Source: Prolixibacteraceae bacterium
Lineage (GTDB): Bacteria; Bacteroidota; Bacteroidia; Bacteroidales; Prolixibacteraceae
NCBI GenBank assembly: GCA_025355875.1
Contig: JANXYV010000186.1
Coordinates: 1 to 64,000 of the forward strand
Direction of reading: 5' to 3'
Length of the DNA stretch: 64,000 nucleotides
The notes below the pieces were generated by a model that made no database searches, was not told the origin of the DNA, and saw nothing but the letters and a program-made list of their open reading frames with translations. Made by a program: the position numbers and the translations under genes. This document shows, piece after piece, positions 62,953 through 64,000 of this stretch. The stretch's first letter is position 1. Every line of letters begins with the position of its first letter.

Positions 62953-64000
62953 ATGTTTAAGAATAGAAAATCACTTTTCCAAAAGATAGCCATTTTTCTG
63001 GCTATTCTTGGTCCGGGAATAATTACCGGCAGCGTTGACAATGACGCCGGAGGAATCACCACATACTCGGTTGCCGGCGCTGTTTACGGTTATAATTTGC
63101 TTTGGACTCTGATACCCTCATTTATTGTTCTTGTGGTAATTCAGGAAATGAATGCCCGCATGGGTATCGTTACGGGGAAAGGACTTGCGGATTTGATCCG
63201 AGAAAATGCAGGAGTCAAGGTCACTTTCTTCATATTCATTGGATTGCTGGTTGCCGATATCGGAAATACAACCACCGAATTTGCCGGGGTCGCCGGAAGT
63301 ATGGAAGTATTTGGAGTGAGCAAATACATCTCGGTACCTATTATTGGGGTTTTGATCTGGCTGCTGGTCGTGAAAGGAACATACAAAATTGCCGAACGAA
63401 TCTTTTTACTTTTTAGCGTTTCCTTGCTGATGTACGTGGTTTCGGCCTTGATGGGAAAACCTCACTGGGGTGAGATTGGTCATTCAATCATCCATCCTGA
63501 ATTGGAGATAAACACCAAAAGCCTTGCCATGATCATCGGAATTATCGGAACGACTATTGCCCCGTGGATGCAGTTCTATATGCAATCATCGGTGATTGAA
63601 AAAGGACTGGACATGAAGCAATACAAATATTCACTGATTGATATTGTTGTGGGCTGTGTAGCTACCGTTGTTGTGGCATTCTTTATAATTGTTGCCTGTG
63701 CCTCAACGCTTCACGAAAACGGCATGGTGATCAACGAAGCCAAAGATGCTGCCCTGGCTCTGAGGCCTCTTGCCGGTGCTCTTGCCTCACAGGTTTTTGC
63801 ATTTGGTCTTTTTATTGCCTCCATTTTTTCGGCTACGATTTTGCCATTAGCCACCGCATTTTATGTTTGTGAAGCTTTTGGTTTCGAAGCCGGAATTGAC
63901 AAGAAATGGGATGAGGCCAGAGAGTTTTACGTACTTTATACCGGTATCCTGGTATTGTCAGCGGCCATCATTTTGCTTCCCAATGCCCCGCTGATATTAA
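62953..64000 (+). CDS. NRAMP-fold divalent metal transporter lacking DPGN (partial, runs off the window)
   Basis: 349 codons are visible. The start is an ATG with GAGGAG 6 bp upstream. The protein begins LGPGIITGSVDNDAGGITT, where the metal-binding DPGN of NRAMP transporters reads DNDAGG, and the TM6 region is GTTIAPWMQFYMQSSV instead of MPHN. At least eight membrane helices can be counted. It belongs to an NRAMP-like branch with different metal preference, possibly Mg2+, consistent with its MgtE_N partner. The 3' end lies outside. Confidence 0.87.
   Translation, partial: MFKNRKSLFQKIAIFLAILGPGIITGSVDNDAGGITTYSVAGAVYGYNLLWTLIPSFIVLVVIQEMNARMGIVTGKGLADLIRENAGVKVTFFIFIGLLVADIGNTTTEFAGVAGSMEVFGVSKYISVPIIGVLIWLLVVKGTYKIAERIFLLFSVSLLMYVVSALMGKPHWGEIGHSIIHPELEINTKSLAMIIGIIGTTIAPWMQFYMQSSVIEKGLDMKQYKYSLIDIVVGCVATVVVAFFIIVACASTLHENGMVINEAKDAALALRPLAGALASQVFAFGLFIASIFSATILPLATAFYVCEAFGFEAGIDKKWDEAREFYVLYTGILVLSAAIILLPNAPLIL

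Overview
The window is a chromosomal segment of a member of the Bacteroidota, most likely an environmental Bacteroidales/Marinilabiliales-type organism (inference; no rRNA is present). The signs are: promoters of the TTTG-N19-21-TAnnTTTG type, very few Shine-Dalgarno sequences, a 1314-residue secreted protein ending in a type IX secretion sorting domain, a GldA-like ATPase, a large-insert IspG, an HU/SPOR protein, an S46 dipeptidyl-peptidase and several Tat-exported oxidoreductase-family proteins. Most of the window is ordinary chromosome with dense coding on both strands.

Layout. 0.2-7.2 kb: PLP C-S lyase, ComB phosphatase, a small secreted protein, a U32 tRNA-hydroxylation protein and a large membrane-anchored propeller protein. 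7.3-11.2 kb (minus strand): a periplasmic redox cluster made of a tetrahaem cytochrome fused to a SUMF1 domain, a Tat-exported Gfo/Idh/MocA protein and a Tat-exported TIM-barrel isomerase. 11.4-18.3 kb: sugar kinase-like protein, CBM9-like protein, TetR regulator, ABC-F ATPase, a tandem adenylate kinase whose second half looks inactive, an eroded ABC-F remnant and a luciferase-like oxidoreductase. 18.4-21.9 kb: a nickel-pincer-nucleotide cofactor locus (NikR-like regulator, LarE, LarC, LarB). 22.4-28.5 kb: a tripartite MacAB/TolC-type efflux operon. 28.5-29.1 kb: terminator, an IS21-type end remnant and tRNA(CAU). 29.2-38.2 kb (minus strand): lspA, dksA-like, ileS, a PhoB/PhoR-type pair, an AlkD-like glycosylase and metK. 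38.5-42 kb (minus strand): TPR/SusE-like protein, SnoaL-like protein, AraC regulator, gldA-like ATPase, divergent from ispG.

43.9-49.9 kb holds an AAA/DUF4143 ATPase, a HAD phosphatase, an MTA-salvage operon (mtnA, class II aldolase, mtnP) and an HU/SPOR protein. 50-55 kb holds galE, dpp7 and rfbB, with a DUF4258/DUF2283 gene pair lying between two copies of the rfbB 3' end. 55.2-59.8 kb carries the AT-rich T9SS adhesin and a divergent XRE regulator flanked by two palindromic operators. The window closes with a Tat-exported amidase and a two-gene metal-transport operon: a soluble PRC-barrel/MgtE_N/CBS protein followed by an NRAMP-fold transporter lacking the usual DPGN motif. Both genes have strong Shine-Dalgarno sites and the first lies behind a structured leader. 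This last operon, the cytochrome-SUMF1 cluster and the tandem adenylate kinase are the most unusual coding features.
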